A DNA stretch of 64,000 nt, taken from contig NZ_CAKKMS010000004.1 of the NCBI RefSeq assembly GCF_918698245.1, positions 434,001-498,000 of the forward strand. The letters run 5' to 3'. Shown here in pieces: positions 1 through 10,182 of the stretch. How positions within the stretch are numbered: the first letter of the stretch is position 1; the number at the start of each line of letters is the position of its first letter. This DNA comes from Pedobacter sp. Bi126. Its GTDB lineage: Bacteria; Bacteroidota; Bacteroidia; Sphingobacteriales; Sphingobacteriaceae. Both the position numbers and the translations under genes were made by a program. The notes beneath the pieces are model-generated. The model was given only the letters and a program-made list of their open reading frames with translations, made no database searches and was not told the DNA's origin.

Positions 1-1723
1 TTTAAAATTCAGATCATCGCTGGGAACGAAACTTGCTTTTTATGGGTCAGAGTCTTACACCCCGTTATTCTGGTTAAGTCCTTCAAACACCAATACTAAG
101 GCAAATTTCTATCGCGAGATGAATATGACCTTAAATTATAACTGGGAAAATACCATTAGCTATTCAAAAAGCTTTGGTAAACATCATGCATACGCAATAT
201 TTGGGCAAGGTTATTATATGGATAACAATAACCGTGGCTTAAACGTAAGGTTTAACAATATAATTGCGCAGGATTTTTATCAGAGTAATTTAAATTACAA
301 ACCTGCAACTGCCGATATTCAGGGCGATGGTAGTGATGCTACGTTGCATGTTGTTAACTCATTGTTTACCCGTGTAACTTATGATTATGATGAAAAATAC
401 CTATTTACAGGTATTATTCGCCGTGATGGTTCTTCACGCTTTGGTACAAATAACCGGTTTGGTTATTTCCCTTCAGCCTCAATTGGCTGGGTGCCTACAA
501 AAGAGGCTTTCTGGAAAGAAAACAACATCGTTAATTTCTTGAAATTACGCGGTAGCTACGGAATTACAGGAAACGATGCAATTGGAGATTTCAGTTACGT
601 ATCCTTAGTGAATAGCGGACGTAATTATACTTTTGGCACTACAGATGTAAGTACTATTGGATGGAGTCCTGCTGCCTTGTCAAATCCTGATTTGAAATGG
701 GAAGAAACCCACCAAACAGATATTGGTTTAGATGCTACATTGTTTAAAGATTTTTCGCTTAGTGCTTCTTACTTCAAAAAGAAAACTATTGGTGTATTGC
801 AAACACCTTCTATTCCACTTTATTTAGGTGCAGCTGGCGGTGCCGCAGAAAATGTTGGCGATATGCAGAACACCGGTATAGAATTCGAATTAGGTTATAG
901 AAAAAAAATCGGCGAGCTTAATTTAGGTATTAATGCTAATGTCTCAACTTTAAAAAATAAGGTAACCAAGCTATTGCCAGGAAGAGAGTTTATAGAGGAT
1001 AATGCACAGAGTTTTCAGGGCATGGGTAACTTCACCCGTACCGCAATTGGACGTTCATTCAATGAGTTTTATGGGTATGAAGTGGCTGGTATTTTTCAGT
1101 CGCAAGCAGAAATTAATGCTTATAAAGGACCAGGTGGTACAGTGCTGCAACCTGCTGCAAAACCCGGAGACATTAAATTTGCCAACTTAGATGGAAATGA
1201 AACCATAAATGGTAGTGACCGTACTTATTTAGGTAGTCCGCTTCCAAAATACACCTATGGTATTACCATCAATCTGGCATATAAAAACTTTGATTTTGTT
1301 GCTTTCGGAAACGGCGTAGGTGGAAATATGATCTTCCAGGGGTTAAGGCGTTTAGATGTAACTTATGGAAACTGGCAAAAATCAATTCTTGATAGATGGA
1401 CGCCTACAAACCCGTCAACTACCGTTCCCCGTGTTGCCGATAAAGACCTTAACGGAAACTATACCAAGTTCTCTAAAAATTATTTGGAAAAAGGAGATTA
1501 CTTCCGTTTAAAAACCCTTCAGGTAGGTTATAACCTTCCAGGTAATGTGATTAAAAAAATTGGCGCACAAAAAGTTCGGGTGTATCTGATGAGTGAAAAC
1601 CTCTGGACCATTACGAAATATACAGGTTACGATCCCGAAATCGGTGGAACTGTATTGGGTATAGATCGGGGGATTTATCCGCAAGCCCGTTCGTTTATGG
1701 TAGGTTTAAATGTTGGATTCTAA
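1..1723 (+). CDS. SusC/RagA-family TonB-linked outer membrane protein, C-terminal part
   Basis: The frame is open from the left edge, so the signal peptide, carboxypeptidase-like domain and plug lie outside the window. The visible ~570 residues form the C-terminal beta-barrel of a SusC-type importer, which moves oligosaccharides across the outer membrane with TonB energy. Recognisable features are alternating aromatic strands, a YEVAGIFQS-type segment with a following GDIKFANLDG motif (internal ATG count about 350-390), a TYGITINLAYKNFDF strand, and a final strand ending in GLNVGF with terminal Phe. The ATG at 119 is only an internal methionine. The stop is 11 nt before a SusD gene, which fixes the family assignment. 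Substrate is inferred from the GH30 and GH5 genes downstream. Confidence 0.95.
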   Translation, partial: LKFRSSLGTKLAFYGSESYTPLFWLSPSNTNTKANFYREMNMTLNYNWENTISYSKSFGKHHAYAIFGQGYYMDNNNRGLNVRFNNIIAQDFYQSNLNYKPATADIQGDGSDATLHVVNSLFTRVTYDYDEKYLFTGIIRRDGSSRFGTNNRFGYFPSASIGWVPTKEAFWKENNIVNFLKLRGSYGITGNDAIGDFSYVSLVNSGRNYTFGTTDVSTIGWSPAALSNPDLKWEETHQTDIGLDATLFKDFSLSASYFKKKTIGVLQTPSIPLYLGAAGGAAENVGDMQNTGIEFELGYRKKIGELNLGINANVSTLKNKVTKLLPGREFIEDNAQSFQGMGNFTRTAIGRSFNEFYGYEVAGIFQSQAEINAYKGPGGTVLQPAAKPGDIKFANLDGNETINGSDRTYLGSPLPKYTYGITINLAYKNFDFVAFGNGVGGNMIFQGLRRLDVTYGNWQKSILDRWTPTNPSTTVPRVADKDLNGNYTKFSKNYLEKGDYFRLKTLQVGYNLPGNVIKKIGAQKVRVYLMSENLWTITKYTGYDPEIGGTVLGIDRGIYPQARSFMVGLNVGF

Positions 1724-1734
1724 AAAAAATTAAA

Positions 1735-3261
1735 ATGAAAAAAAATATTTTAGCTATTGCAGCCCTTTTAACTGCTTCTCAAATAATCGTTTCTTGTCAA
1801 AAGCAACTGGATGTAAATCCGCGTGAACGTATTTTGGAGACAAGTTATTATCAAAGCCAGCAGCAAGCTTTTACTGGCTTGGTAGCTGTTTATGATCAAT
1901 TGGGTAATCAATCCAGTGGGTATCTCACTAAACTTAATTTATTTAGCTCTGCATCGGATGATCATTTCGCCGGAGCCGATTCTCCGTCAGATTTAGGAGA
2001 TATGCAAGCGATGAATAATTATACGGTAAACTCATTATCGGGTGGCCCAAGTTATTTATGGAGTAAAGGTTTTACCGGTGTTTACCGTGCAAATATTTTA
2101 TTGAAAAAAATAGAAGGAATTACAATGGATGCTTCAACCAAGGCAAGGTATATTGCCGAAGCTAAAGCATTGCGTGCTATATTTTATTTTGATTTAGTCC
2201 GTATTTTCAAAAATATACCATTAATCTTAGCACCTATAGAGCCGTCTGGCATGTTTGATGTTACACAGGTTGCCCCTGCAGATGTTTATAAACAAATAGA
2301 GACTGATTTAGCAGAAGCATTGCCTGCTCTTCCTGTAACTATTCCTACTGCTGATGCGGGGCGTCTGAGTCAGGGCGCAGTTCATGCGGTTTTAGGCAAG
2401 GTTTACTTATGGCAAGAAAAATGGGGGCCAGCAGCAGCAGAGTTTGCATTGGTAAACGGTACTGCACCAGGCGCGAGTACTTATGGATATAAGCTGTTAC
2501 CAAATTTTGCCGATCTGTGGAATTGGAAAAACAAATTCAATTCAGAATCTATCTTAGAACTCAGCTACAATACAACCTCTAACATGGGCTGGGGCAACGT
2601 TGGAAGCCGTGAAGGTAATGTTATGGGCATTTTGGTAGGGCCACGGAACTATGTGCCTGTAATTGCTGCACAAGCACCTGATTATGTTTCGGGTTGGAGT
2701 GTGATGCCGATAACCAAAGAATTATTTGACTTGATTCACTACGATCCGCGTAATAAACCTACAGTTGCCAATTTGGATAGCTTGGAAAAGGCAGGTATTG
2801 TAACCTACAAGCATGCCAATGATAATACTGGGTATTTTGTTGAAAAATATGCTGGAAGAGTTTCTACCAAAGCAGCTGTTGGCCAGTTAGAACTAAACTT
2901 TGGGCAGAATATGTACGAAATACGTTTAGCTGATACGTACTTAATGGAAGCCGAAGCATTATTGAAAAGTGGTGCCGCAGTTGGTGCGGGTACCAGGGCT
3001 TACATTTTCCTTAACGCAGTAAGGGCCCGTGTAGGTTTAAACCCGGTTGCGGTAACCATGGATAATATTATGAAAGAAAGACGTTTGGAACTGGTAGCAG
3101 AAGGGCAAAGGTGGTTCGATTTGGTTAGGTGGAAGCTTGCCCCAACTAAACTGGCTTTTAAAGGATTTCAGGCAAATAAAAATGAGACCTTGCCCATCCC
3201 ACAGGCTGAGTTAAACAACACCAAAATTCTTCAAAGTAAAGAATGGGGCGGAACAAAATAG
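1735..3261 (+). CDS. RagB/SusD-family nutrient uptake lipoprotein
   Basis: A 508-residue surface lipoprotein that caps the SusC barrel and binds glycans. The N-terminal signal peptide ends in an IVSC lipobox with Cys at about residue 21. SusD family features are the early YYQSQQQAFTGLVAVYD helix, the AKALRAIFYFDLVRIFKNIPLI tetratricopeptide-like helix near residue 140-160, the NEIRLADTYLMEAEALL-like helix near 400, and the C-terminal MKERRLELVAEGQRWFDLVRW motif near 450-470. It lies 11 nt after the SusC stop and is certainly cotranscribed. The binding specificity cannot be read from sequence. Confidence 0.96.
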   Translation: MKKNILAIAALLTASQIIVSCQKQLDVNPRERILETSYYQSQQQAFTGLVAVYDQLGNQSSGYLTKLNLFSSASDDHFAGADSPSDLGDMQAMNNYTVNSLSGGPSYLWSKGFTGVYRANILLKKIEGITMDASTKARYIAEAKALRAIFYFDLVRIFKNIPLILAPIEPSGMFDVTQVAPADVYKQIETDLAEALPALPVTIPTADAGRLSQGAVHAVLGKVYLWQEKWGPAAAEFALVNGTAPGASTYGYKLLPNFADLWNWKNKFNSESILELSYNTTSNMGWGNVGSREGNVMGILVGPRNYVPVIAAQAPDYVSGWSVMPITKELFDLIHYDPRNKPTVANLDSLEKAGIVTYKHANDNTGYFVEKYAGRVSTKAAVGQLELNFGQNMYEIRLADTYLMEAEALLKSGAAVGAGTRAYIFLNAVRARVGLNPVAVTMDNIMKERRLELVAEGQRWFDLVRWKLAPTKLAFKGFQANKNETLPIPQAELNNTKILQSKEWGGTK

Positions 3262-3298
3262 CTGCTCATCTATTATATACGCTTAATGTTTAATTGTT

Positions 3299-3334
3299 AA
3301 CAGGGAGAAAGCGAAATCTTTCTTCCTGTTTTTT
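3299..3334 (+). terminator. Hairpin after susD
   Basis: Arms 3299-3311 and 3318-3330 pair over 13 positions with one G-T wobble, loop CGAAAT, followed by a run of T. The next gene starts only 21 nt later on the same strand, so this may be an attenuating hairpin that lowers hydrolase expression relative to SusCD, not a full stop. Confidence 0.8.
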
Positions 3335-3354
3335 AATCTGCTCATCTTTTACCT

Positions 3355-4761
3355 ATGCTTTCTACCAAATTTCTTCGCCTTTTTATCATTTGTGTTTTTA
3401 CCTGTTCTTCACTTTCTACCATTGCTCAAAACCAACCTGAAGTTTGGCTTACTAAAGCCGATCGATCTGTTTTATTTGCCAAACAGAAAGGTAAATTAAG
3501 TTTTAATGCAGTTAAAGACAATCTGCCAACCATTACCGTAAATAACAAAGAAACCTATCAAACCATTGATGGCTTTGGTTATGCCCTAACAGGTGGAAGT
3601 GCGCAGCATATTATTAAAATGTCGGCACCAGCCAGAGCCGCTTTATTGAAAGAGTTGTTTGCGACTGATGGAAACAACATCGGGGTGAGCTATATCCGCT
3701 TGAGCATTGGTGCTTCCGATTTAAATGAAAAAGTATTTTCTTACAACGACCTTCCCGAAGGACAAACCGATTTAACGCAGGCTAAATTTGATCTCGGTCC
3801 AGATAAAGTAGATGTGATTCCGGTAATGAAGGAAATCCTTGCGATCAACCCCAAACTGAAAATTATGGGCTCGCCATGGTCTCCTCCCTTATGGATGAAA
3901 ACCTCTTACGATGCCCGCGGTGGGATGTTAAAACCCGAATATTACGATGCTTACGCTAAATATTTTGTGCGTTACGTACAGGAAATGCAAAAAGAGGGGA
4001 TCCCTATTGATGCCATTACGGTTCAGAATGAACCTTTGCACCCGGGTAATAATCCCAGCTTGCTTATGGTTGCACCAGATCAGGCGCTTTTTGTAAAGAA
4101 ATTTCTCGGTCCTGCTTTTGCCAAAGCCAATATTAAGACCAAAATTATTGTTTACGATCATAACGCCGATCGCCCGGATTACCCGATTAGCATTTTAGAT
4201 GATCCGGAAGCGAAAAAATATATCGACGGATCTGCCTTTCATCTGTACGGAGGAAAGATAGAAGCCTTAACTGATGTGCACAATGCCCATCCTGATAAAA
4301 ACATTTACTTTTCTGAGCAAATGGTAGTGGAGCAGCCAAATGCTACGGATATTAAAATTGTTAATCCGGTTAGGCGTTTGATTATCGGCGCCACCAGAAA
4401 CTGGAGCAAAAATGTGCTGGAATGGAATTTAGCAGCCGATCCTGAAAACAAACCTTATACCGATAGGGGCGGCTGTTCGATGTGCCAGGGCGCAGTAACC
4501 ATTGATAAAGATTCTTATAGCAGAAACCTGGCTTATTATTCCATTGCACATGCTTCTAAATTTGTTCGTCCAGGCGCTGTTCGCATTGCTACGAACGATT
4601 TACCCGATCTGTCCAATGTCGCCTTTAAAACACCTGGTGGAAAACATGTTTTAATTGTAGCCAATAGCGGTAAAAATGCCGCTAAGTTTAATATTAGCTT
4701 TAATGGCCAATCACTTGTTGCAGCGCTTGATAAAGGATCTGTAGCCACTTATATCTGGTAA
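3355..4761 (+). CDS. Glycoside hydrolase family 30 (glucosylceramidase-like)
   Basis: A 468-residue exported hydrolase with a signal peptide ending near residue 24 (AQ). The DGFGYALTGGSA stretch near 72-83 and the MGSPWSPPLWMKT stretch near 171-183 are hallmarks of GH30. The acid/base is predicted as E226 in VQNEPLHPGNN, and the nucleophile as E321 in IYFSEQ. A short beta-sandwich follows at the C-terminus (about 395-468). GH30 enzymes in Bacteroidota PULs include beta-1,6-glucanases and beta-glucosidases or xylanases. With the neighbouring GH5 I infer a beta-glucan target, but the exact linkage is unproven. The start ATG is followed directly by the signal peptide. Confidence 0.93.
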   Translation: MLSTKFLRLFIICVFTCSSLSTIAQNQPEVWLTKADRSVLFAKQKGKLSFNAVKDNLPTITVNNKETYQTIDGFGYALTGGSAQHIIKMSAPARAALLKELFATDGNNIGVSYIRLSIGASDLNEKVFSYNDLPEGQTDLTQAKFDLGPDKVDVIPVMKEILAINPKLKIMGSPWSPPLWMKTSYDARGGMLKPEYYDAYAKYFVRYVQEMQKEGIPIDAITVQNEPLHPGNNPSLLMVAPDQALFVKKFLGPAFAKANIKTKIIVYDHNADRPDYPISILDDPEAKKYIDGSAFHLYGGKIEALTDVHNAHPDKNIYFSEQMVVEQPNATDIKIVNPVRRLIIGATRNWSKNVLEWNLAADPENKPYTDRGGCSMCQGAVTIDKDSYSRNLAYYSIAHASKFVRPGAVRIATNDLPDLSNVAFKTPGGKHVLIVANSGKNAAKFNISFNGQSLVAALDKGSVATYIW

Positions 4762-4784
4762 TTATCTAAAACCTAATTTTATTT

Positions 4785-6536
4785 ATGTCTTTTACAAAAT
4801 CAATCTTATATATTTTTCTGTTCAGCATCGTTTCGTTTACAGGCTTTAGTCAGGGGTTTTTAAAAGCCGAGGGTAAAAAAATAGTGAACGCAAAAGGCGA
4901 GAATGTTTTGCTCCGCGGCTTTGGTTTAGGTGGCTGGATGTTGCAGGAAGGTTATATGCTCAAAATCAACCAAGAGGCACAACAATACCGCATCCGCGAA
5001 CGGATAGAAGAACTGATGGGGCCAAAACAGACCCAGGAGTTTTACGATGCCTGGCTGGCCAACCACATGCGTAAAATTGATGTCGATTCGATGAAACGCT
5101 GGGGGTTTAATTCCATCCGTTTACCCATGCACTACAATTTATACACCCTGCCGGCAGATAAAGAGCCTGTTGCAGGCAAAAATACCTGGCTTGAAAAAGG
5201 TTTTGCCTTAACCGATAGCTTATTAGCCTGGTGTAAGGCCAATAAAATGTACTTGATTTTAGATTTGCACGCTGCACCCGGCGGACAAGGGAATGATTTA
5301 AATATTGCCGACCGCGATCCATCAAAACCTTATTTATGGGACAGTGAAGCCAATCAGGAGAAAACCATTGCACTCTGGAAAAAACTGGCTGAACGTTACA
5401 AAGATGAACCTTATATTGGTGCATACGATATTTTGAATGAACCTAACTACGGTTTCTCAAACCCTGAAGAAGATAAAAACGGAACAAAAGAAAAGGTGAA
5501 TGCACCATTAAGAAAATTAATGGTCGAGATTACCAAAGCCATCCGTGAGGTTGATCAAAGGCACATCATTATTATCGAAGGCAATGGCTGGGGCAATAAT
5601 TATAATGGCATTTTTCCACTGTGGGATAAAAACATGGTTTTGAGTTATCATAAATACTGGAATTATAACGATCAGGCGTCAATTGCGCACATTATTAAGG
5701 CCAGGGATGAGCAGCATGTTCCGGTTTGGCTTGGTGAAACAGGAGAAAATTCGAATGTTTGGTTTACTGATGCCATCCACCTTTTAGAAAAGAATAACAT
5801 CGGCTGGGCTTGGTGGCCATTGAAAAAGATAGGCGCGAATAATCCGATGGAAATTAAATCGAACCCCAATTACGATGCGCTGGTAAAGTACTTCAATAAC
5901 GGTGGAGACAAACCTAAAGATAGCAACGTATACAGCGGTTTAATGGAGCTGGCTATTTATTCAAGATTAGAAAATACGATTATTCACAGAGATGTGATCG
6001 ATGCAATGATCCGTCAGCCTTTTAGTAATGAAACCAAACCGTTTAAGCCCAGTTTAATTAGAGATAAAAGCATTGTGTACGCTGTAGATTACGATTTAGG
6101 TAAAAATGGCAAAGCTTATTTCGATACAGATACTGCCGATTACCATACCTCAACAGGAAAAAGAAGTGCAGGTAACCATGGCCGGATTTATCGGAATGAT
6201 GGGGTGGATATTGCAAAAGATTCTACCCAGTACGAAAAGTATTATGTAAACCATATCGAAAAAGGAGAGTGGTTACAGTATACCGTAAATGTTTCGCAAA
6301 GAGGAACCTACACTTTAAAAATAAATGCTGCGGCAGATAATACTTCAGGTAGAATGACCATTATGATCGATAACAAAGTCGTAGCCAAAGATATTGCGGT
6401 TCCAAATACCGTAGATCATAAGAAGTTTGCAACCTTTGCGGTAAAGAACATTGTTTTAAAGGCGGGCAAGCAAAAAATTAAGGTGCTGGCAGATGCAGGG
6501 GGCTATAATTTTGGTTATATTCAATTTGTTAAATAA
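4785..6536 (+). CDS. GH5 cellulase-superfamily hydrolase with C-terminal CBM6-like module
   Basis: A 583-residue exported enzyme. The signal peptide ends near residue 22. The GH5 barrel spans about 25-350: GFGLGGWMLQEGYM at 45-58 as in exo-glucanases, acid/base E219 in DILNEPN, and nucleophile E318 in VWLGETGEN. After a linker, residues about 420-583 contain YAVDYDLGKNGKAYFD and a GEWLQYTVNV strand, typical of family 6 carbohydrate-binding modules. It follows the GH30 gene by 23 nt, so the two are likely one transcript. A combined endo/exo attack on a beta-glucan is inferred. Confidence 0.93.
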   Translation: MSFTKSILYIFLFSIVSFTGFSQGFLKAEGKKIVNAKGENVLLRGFGLGGWMLQEGYMLKINQEAQQYRIRERIEELMGPKQTQEFYDAWLANHMRKIDVDSMKRWGFNSIRLPMHYNLYTLPADKEPVAGKNTWLEKGFALTDSLLAWCKANKMYLILDLHAAPGGQGNDLNIADRDPSKPYLWDSEANQEKTIALWKKLAERYKDEPYIGAYDILNEPNYGFSNPEEDKNGTKEKVNAPLRKLMVEITKAIREVDQRHIIIIEGNGWGNNYNGIFPLWDKNMVLSYHKYWNYNDQASIAHIIKARDEQHVPVWLGETGENSNVWFTDAIHLLEKNNIGWAWWPLKKIGANNPMEIKSNPNYDALVKYFNNGGDKPKDSNVYSGLMELAIYSRLENTIIHRDVIDAMIRQPFSNETKPFKPSLIRDKSIVYAVDYDLGKNGKAYFDTDTADYHTSTGKRSAGNHGRIYRNDGVDIAKDSTQYEKYYVNHIEKGEWLQYTVNVSQRGTYTLKINAAADNTSGRMTIMIDNKVVAKDIAVPNTVDHKKFATFAVKNIVLKAGKQKIKVLADAGGYNFGYIQFVK

Positions 6537-6557
6537 AATAAAAAACAAAACATCATC

Positions 6558-7757
6558 TTGAAAGGCATAAAACGTATCCTGCTTATTTTGGGCGCAATTG
6601 CCATTGCGGTTGTTGTTCTTTCAAGATGCATGAATGTGGCCGATCAATTGCCCGCAGATGCGAGGGGTGAGGCTTATACCGGAGCGGCTACCTGTGTTAA
6701 ATGCCATAAAGATTTATCGCAGTCTTACGCACATAGTCCGCATGGCTTAACTTCTAAGCCTGTGGTAGATGCCGCTTTATTAAAAATTTTCGCCCCTGAT
6801 TCGAACAGTTTCCAATATGATGCAACCCAAAAAGTAGTAATAGAAAAGAGAGACAGTGGTATATTTCAGGTGGCTTATCACAATGGCAAAGCTGTGCGTG
6901 CGCAAAAGTTTGATATGCAGTTTGGTTCAGGCGAAAAAGCCTATACTTATAGCTATTGGCAAGGCAAGAAAATGTACGAACTGCCTTTATCTTACTTCAC
7001 TGCTATTAAGAATTGGGCCATCAGCCCTGGTTTTCCAAAAGAAAGTTTTTATTATGATCGGGCGATAACGAGCCGTTGTTTAGAGTGCCACGCATCTTAT
7101 GTAGCTATTAAACTCACACAAAAAACTACTTTTTCAAAAGATGAGGAAATGGAAAAGGGCGCTGTTATTTATGGGATAGATTGTGAACGTTGCCACGGAC
7201 CAGGCAAACAACATGTTGTTTTTCATATGGAGAATCCAGAAGAAAAGACAGCAAAATTTATCACATTGTATAAAACGCTTACCCGAAAACAAAAGATGGA
7301 TGTTTGCGCTGTTTGTCATTCGGGCAATACTTTGGTGGCACAGCGATCGGTTTTCGGTTTCCAGCCCGGCGACGATTTAGAGGCTTATTATTCACAGGAT
7401 TTTACAGGTTTTGGCGGTGGTGATATTGATGTACACGGTAACCAAAGTGCTATGCTAAAAGGTAGTAATTGTTATCGGAAAAGTGAAACCATGACTTGCC
7501 AATCGTGCCACAATACACACGGAAATATTAAAGGGAATTTAAGCCTCTATTCTCAGCGCTGTATCAATTGCCACAAAAGTACCAATCATAGCGAAGCCAC
7601 TTTAGCTAAAGGATCGCTCAGTACCAATTGTATCGACTGCCATATGCCTAAAGAATCTTCAAAACTGATCACCTTTCAACAGGCAGGTAAAGATCATTTA
7701 AGTCCTTATAGGTTACGCTCACACCATATTGCCATTTATCCCGTTATTAATAAGTAA
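6558..7757 (+). CDS. Seven-heme c-type cytochrome, membrane-anchored, TTG start
   Basis: A 399-residue protein with seven CxxCH heme sites, at Cys46, 174, 209, 250, 314, 335 and 358. One N-terminal hydrophobic segment (about residues 5-23) anchors it or acts as signal. Cys24 is preceded by LSR, a poor lipobox, so a lipoprotein is unlikely. The start is TTG at 6558. The first in-frame ATG is codon 25 and would remove the membrane segment, so TTG is preferred. It resembles the cytochrome c554/multiheme c group. The gene starts 21 nt after GH5, an odd partner for a glycan locus. The electron donor and acceptor are unknown. Confidence 0.88.
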   Translation: MKGIKRILLILGAIAIAVVVLSRCMNVADQLPADARGEAYTGAATCVKCHKDLSQSYAHSPHGLTSKPVVDAALLKIFAPDSNSFQYDATQKVVIEKRDSGIFQVAYHNGKAVRAQKFDMQFGSGEKAYTYSYWQGKKMYELPLSYFTAIKNWAISPGFPKESFYYDRAITSRCLECHASYVAIKLTQKTTFSKDEEMEKGAVIYGIDCERCHGPGKQHVVFHMENPEEKTAKFITLYKTLTRKQKMDVCAVCHSGNTLVAQRSVFGFQPGDDLEAYYSQDFTGFGGGDIDVHGNQSAMLKGSNCYRKSETMTCQSCHNTHGNIKGNLSLYSQRCINCHKSTNHSEATLAKGSLSTNCIDCHMPKESSKLITFQQAGKDHLSPYRLRSHHIAIYPVINK

Positions 7758-7813
7758 AACCCAAACTTGTATTAAGAAATTTCCCACTATCCATTAATAG
7801 GACTTGGATTTCG

Positions 7814-7821
7814 TACATTTG
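7814..7821 (+). promoter_or_regulatory. Bacteroidota -7 box TACATTTG
   Basis: A perfect match to TAnnTTTG, 32 nt before the ATG at 7854. No clear -33 TTTG at the usual spacing was seen, so only half of the promoter is supported. Confidence 0.5.
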
Positions 7822-7853
7822 GTTTCCACCTTAAAAATTAGATAGTAGCCAAT

Positions 7854-10178
7854 ATGCTCATAAAACACTACTTAGCTTTATTCTTCCTTCTTTTTATATC
7901 AACCCCTATTTTTGCTCAAAATAAATTTACCCTTAGTGGCACCATCCGCGATGCAGGTACAGGTGAAACTTTAATCGGTGCTACGGTAAGGATTACTGGA
8001 GCATCTACAGCGGCAACTTTAACCAATAACTATGGCTATTTTGCCTTAACCCAACCTGAGGGAACTTATACCGTTTCTGTAAGTTATACGGGTTATGCAC
8101 CTATTGTTAAAACCATCAATCTAACTAAAGATACGAAGCTGAATGAGGAATTAAAAAGTGCAATCGATCTGGCTGAAGTAACGGTAAACGCAAACAACCG
8201 TAAGAATGAAAACGTTAAAAGTGCGCAGATGGGTTTGGAAAGGATTGATATGAAATCGCTTAATTCTATACCTGTACTGCTCGGCGAAAAGGATATCTTA
8301 AAAACCATCCAGCTGTTACCAGGCGTAAAGTCGGGTGGTGAGGGGAATACAGGTTTCTATGTGCGCGGTGGTGCTGCCGATCAGAATTTAATTATTCTGG
8401 ATGAAGCGGTGGTATACAATTCCTCTCACTTACTGGGCTTTTTCTCTACTTTTAATGCTGATGCAATTAAGGATGTAAGTTTATACAAAGGTGGCATGCC
8501 TGCACAATACGGCGGCCGTTTATCGTCGGTTTTAGATGTTAAAATGGACGATGGGAACAATAAGGAATTTAAATTTCAGGGTGGCATCGGATTGATTGCC
8601 TCGCGTGTAAAAGCAGAAGGGCCGATTGTAAAAGACAGGGGTTCATTTATGGTGAGTTTCCGCAGAACGTATATCGATCTGTTTTTAAGGTCTTCGCCCG
8701 ATTCGACTGTAAATGGGAGTACCTTAAATTTTTATGATATTAATGCAAAGGCAAATTATAAGATCAACGATAAAAACACCATTTATATTTCAGGTTATTT
8801 TGGCAAGGATAATATCGGCGTTAAAGACCTGTTCGAAAACAACTGGGGCAATGTAACCACCACTATCCGTTTAAACCATATTTTTAGCGACCGTTTGTTT
8901 TCGAATACCTCGTTAATTTACAACAACTATAATTATACCGTTCGCTTATTAAATGATGCGACCAACTTTAAAGCAACCTCACTGGTTCGGGATTTTAACT
9001 TTAAAGAAGATTTTCAGTATTTCAGCAACAAGCATACACTTCGTTTTGGTATCAATGCCACGCAGCACCGTATCTCGCCGATTGATATTGATAGCGATGA
9101 AGCATCGCAGGTAAATTCGCTTACGCAGGAAAGGCGTTATGGCATAGAATCAGCAGCTTACATTTCTGACGAGTGGGCCGTAAACGAACATTTAAACTTT
9201 TTATATGGTGTACGTTTGGCTGCTTTTTCTTTAATGGGCCCCGGTAATTTTAGTACCTATGATGCTGATGGAAATACCCTGTCGACAGAAAATGTAGCCA
9301 AGGGAAAATTCCATAAAAACTACTTTAACCTGGAGCCACGTTTTTCGGTGAGCTATCTGTTTAACGATGAAAATTCGATCAAGGCCTCTTATAACCGGAA
9401 TACCCAGAACGTCCATATTTTAACCAACGCTACTTCCAGCTCACCAACCGATCAGTATGTGTTGAGCAGTACCAATATTAAACCCGAAATTGCCGATCAG
9501 GTGGCTTTGGGCTATTTCAAAAACATTCAGGATAACAATTATGAACTCTCGGGAGAGATTTATTATAAGTGGCTCCAGAATCAGATCGACTATAAAAATG
9601 CGGCCGAATTATTGGCTAACTCAAATGTAGAATCAGAACTTTTATATGGAGTAGGCAGGGCTTATGGAATGGAGCTATTTTTTAAAAAGAAATTTGGCAA
9701 GCTGAACGGTTGGGTGGGCTATACCTTATCACGTACTGAGCGTAAATTTACCGAGCTTAATGATGGTAAATATTTTCCGGCAAGACAAGACCGTACGCAT
9801 GATATTTCGTTAGTGGGCATTTACAATATGACCAAGCGGTGGACATTCTCTTCGAGCTTTATTTACAGCACCGGTAATGCCGTTACTTATCCAGCGGGGA
9901 AATATACAATTGGTGGCCAGGCTGCTTATTATTACACGCAAAGAAACGCAGGCCGAATGCCTTATAATATGCGTTGGGATGTAAGTGCAACTTTAGAGGG
10001 GAAACCCGGTAAGAAATACCAATCGAGCTGGAATTTTGGCATCTATAATTTATTGGCACGAAAAAATCCTTATGCCATTGAATTTATTACGGATCCTGAT
10101 CATCCGGGCAAAACTGCTGCCCAGCAAACTTCGCTGTTCGGTCTTATCCCATCAATTACCTGGAACTTTAAATTTTAA
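7854..10178 (+). CDS. TonB-dependent receptor with carboxypeptidase-like N-terminal domain
   Basis: A 774-residue outer membrane receptor. After a signal peptide ending near residue 22 comes a carboxypeptidase-regulatory-like beta-sandwich (about 25-105, with ETLIGATVRITG). The plug domain (about 125-235) includes LPGVKSGGEGNTGFYVRGG and ends in YGGRLSSVLDVKM. The 22-strand barrel fills the rest and ends in Phe. The immediate partner is a DUF4249 lipoprotein 4 nt downstream, a recurrent pairing in Bacteroidota. It is not a SusC protein: it is shorter and no SusD gene accompanies it. The ligand is unknown. Confidence 0.93.
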   Translation: MLIKHYLALFFLLFISTPIFAQNKFTLSGTIRDAGTGETLIGATVRITGASTAATLTNNYGYFALTQPEGTYTVSVSYTGYAPIVKTINLTKDTKLNEELKSAIDLAEVTVNANNRKNENVKSAQMGLERIDMKSLNSIPVLLGEKDILKTIQLLPGVKSGGEGNTGFYVRGGAADQNLIILDEAVVYNSSHLLGFFSTFNADAIKDVSLYKGGMPAQYGGRLSSVLDVKMDDGNNKEFKFQGGIGLIASRVKAEGPIVKDRGSFMVSFRRTYIDLFLRSSPDSTVNGSTLNFYDINAKANYKINDKNTIYISGYFGKDNIGVKDLFENNWGNVTTTIRLNHIFSDRLFSNTSLIYNNYNYTVRLLNDATNFKATSLVRDFNFKEDFQYFSNKHTLRFGINATQHRISPIDIDSDEASQVNSLTQERRYGIESAAYISDEWAVNEHLNFLYGVRLAAFSLMGPGNFSTYDADGNTLSTENVAKGKFHKNYFNLEPRFSVSYLFNDENSIKASYNRNTQNVHILTNATSSSPTDQYVLSSTNIKPEIADQVALGYFKNIQDNNYELSGEIYYKWLQNQIDYKNAAELLANSNVESELLYGVGRAYGMELFFKKKFGKLNGWVGYTLSRTERKFTELNDGKYFPARQDRTHDISLVGIYNMTKRWTFSSSFIYSTGNAVTYPAGKYTIGGQAAYYYTQRNAGRMPYNMRWDVSATLEGKPGKKYQSSWNFGIYNLLARKNPYAIEFITDPDHPGKTAAQQTSLFGLIPSITWNFKF

Positions 10179-10182
10179 AAAC

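Noticed and set aside
10036..10182. Longer start for the DUF4249 gene at 10036
   Set aside because: It lies inside the receptor coding region; the ATG at 10183 gives a proper signal peptide and lipobox.
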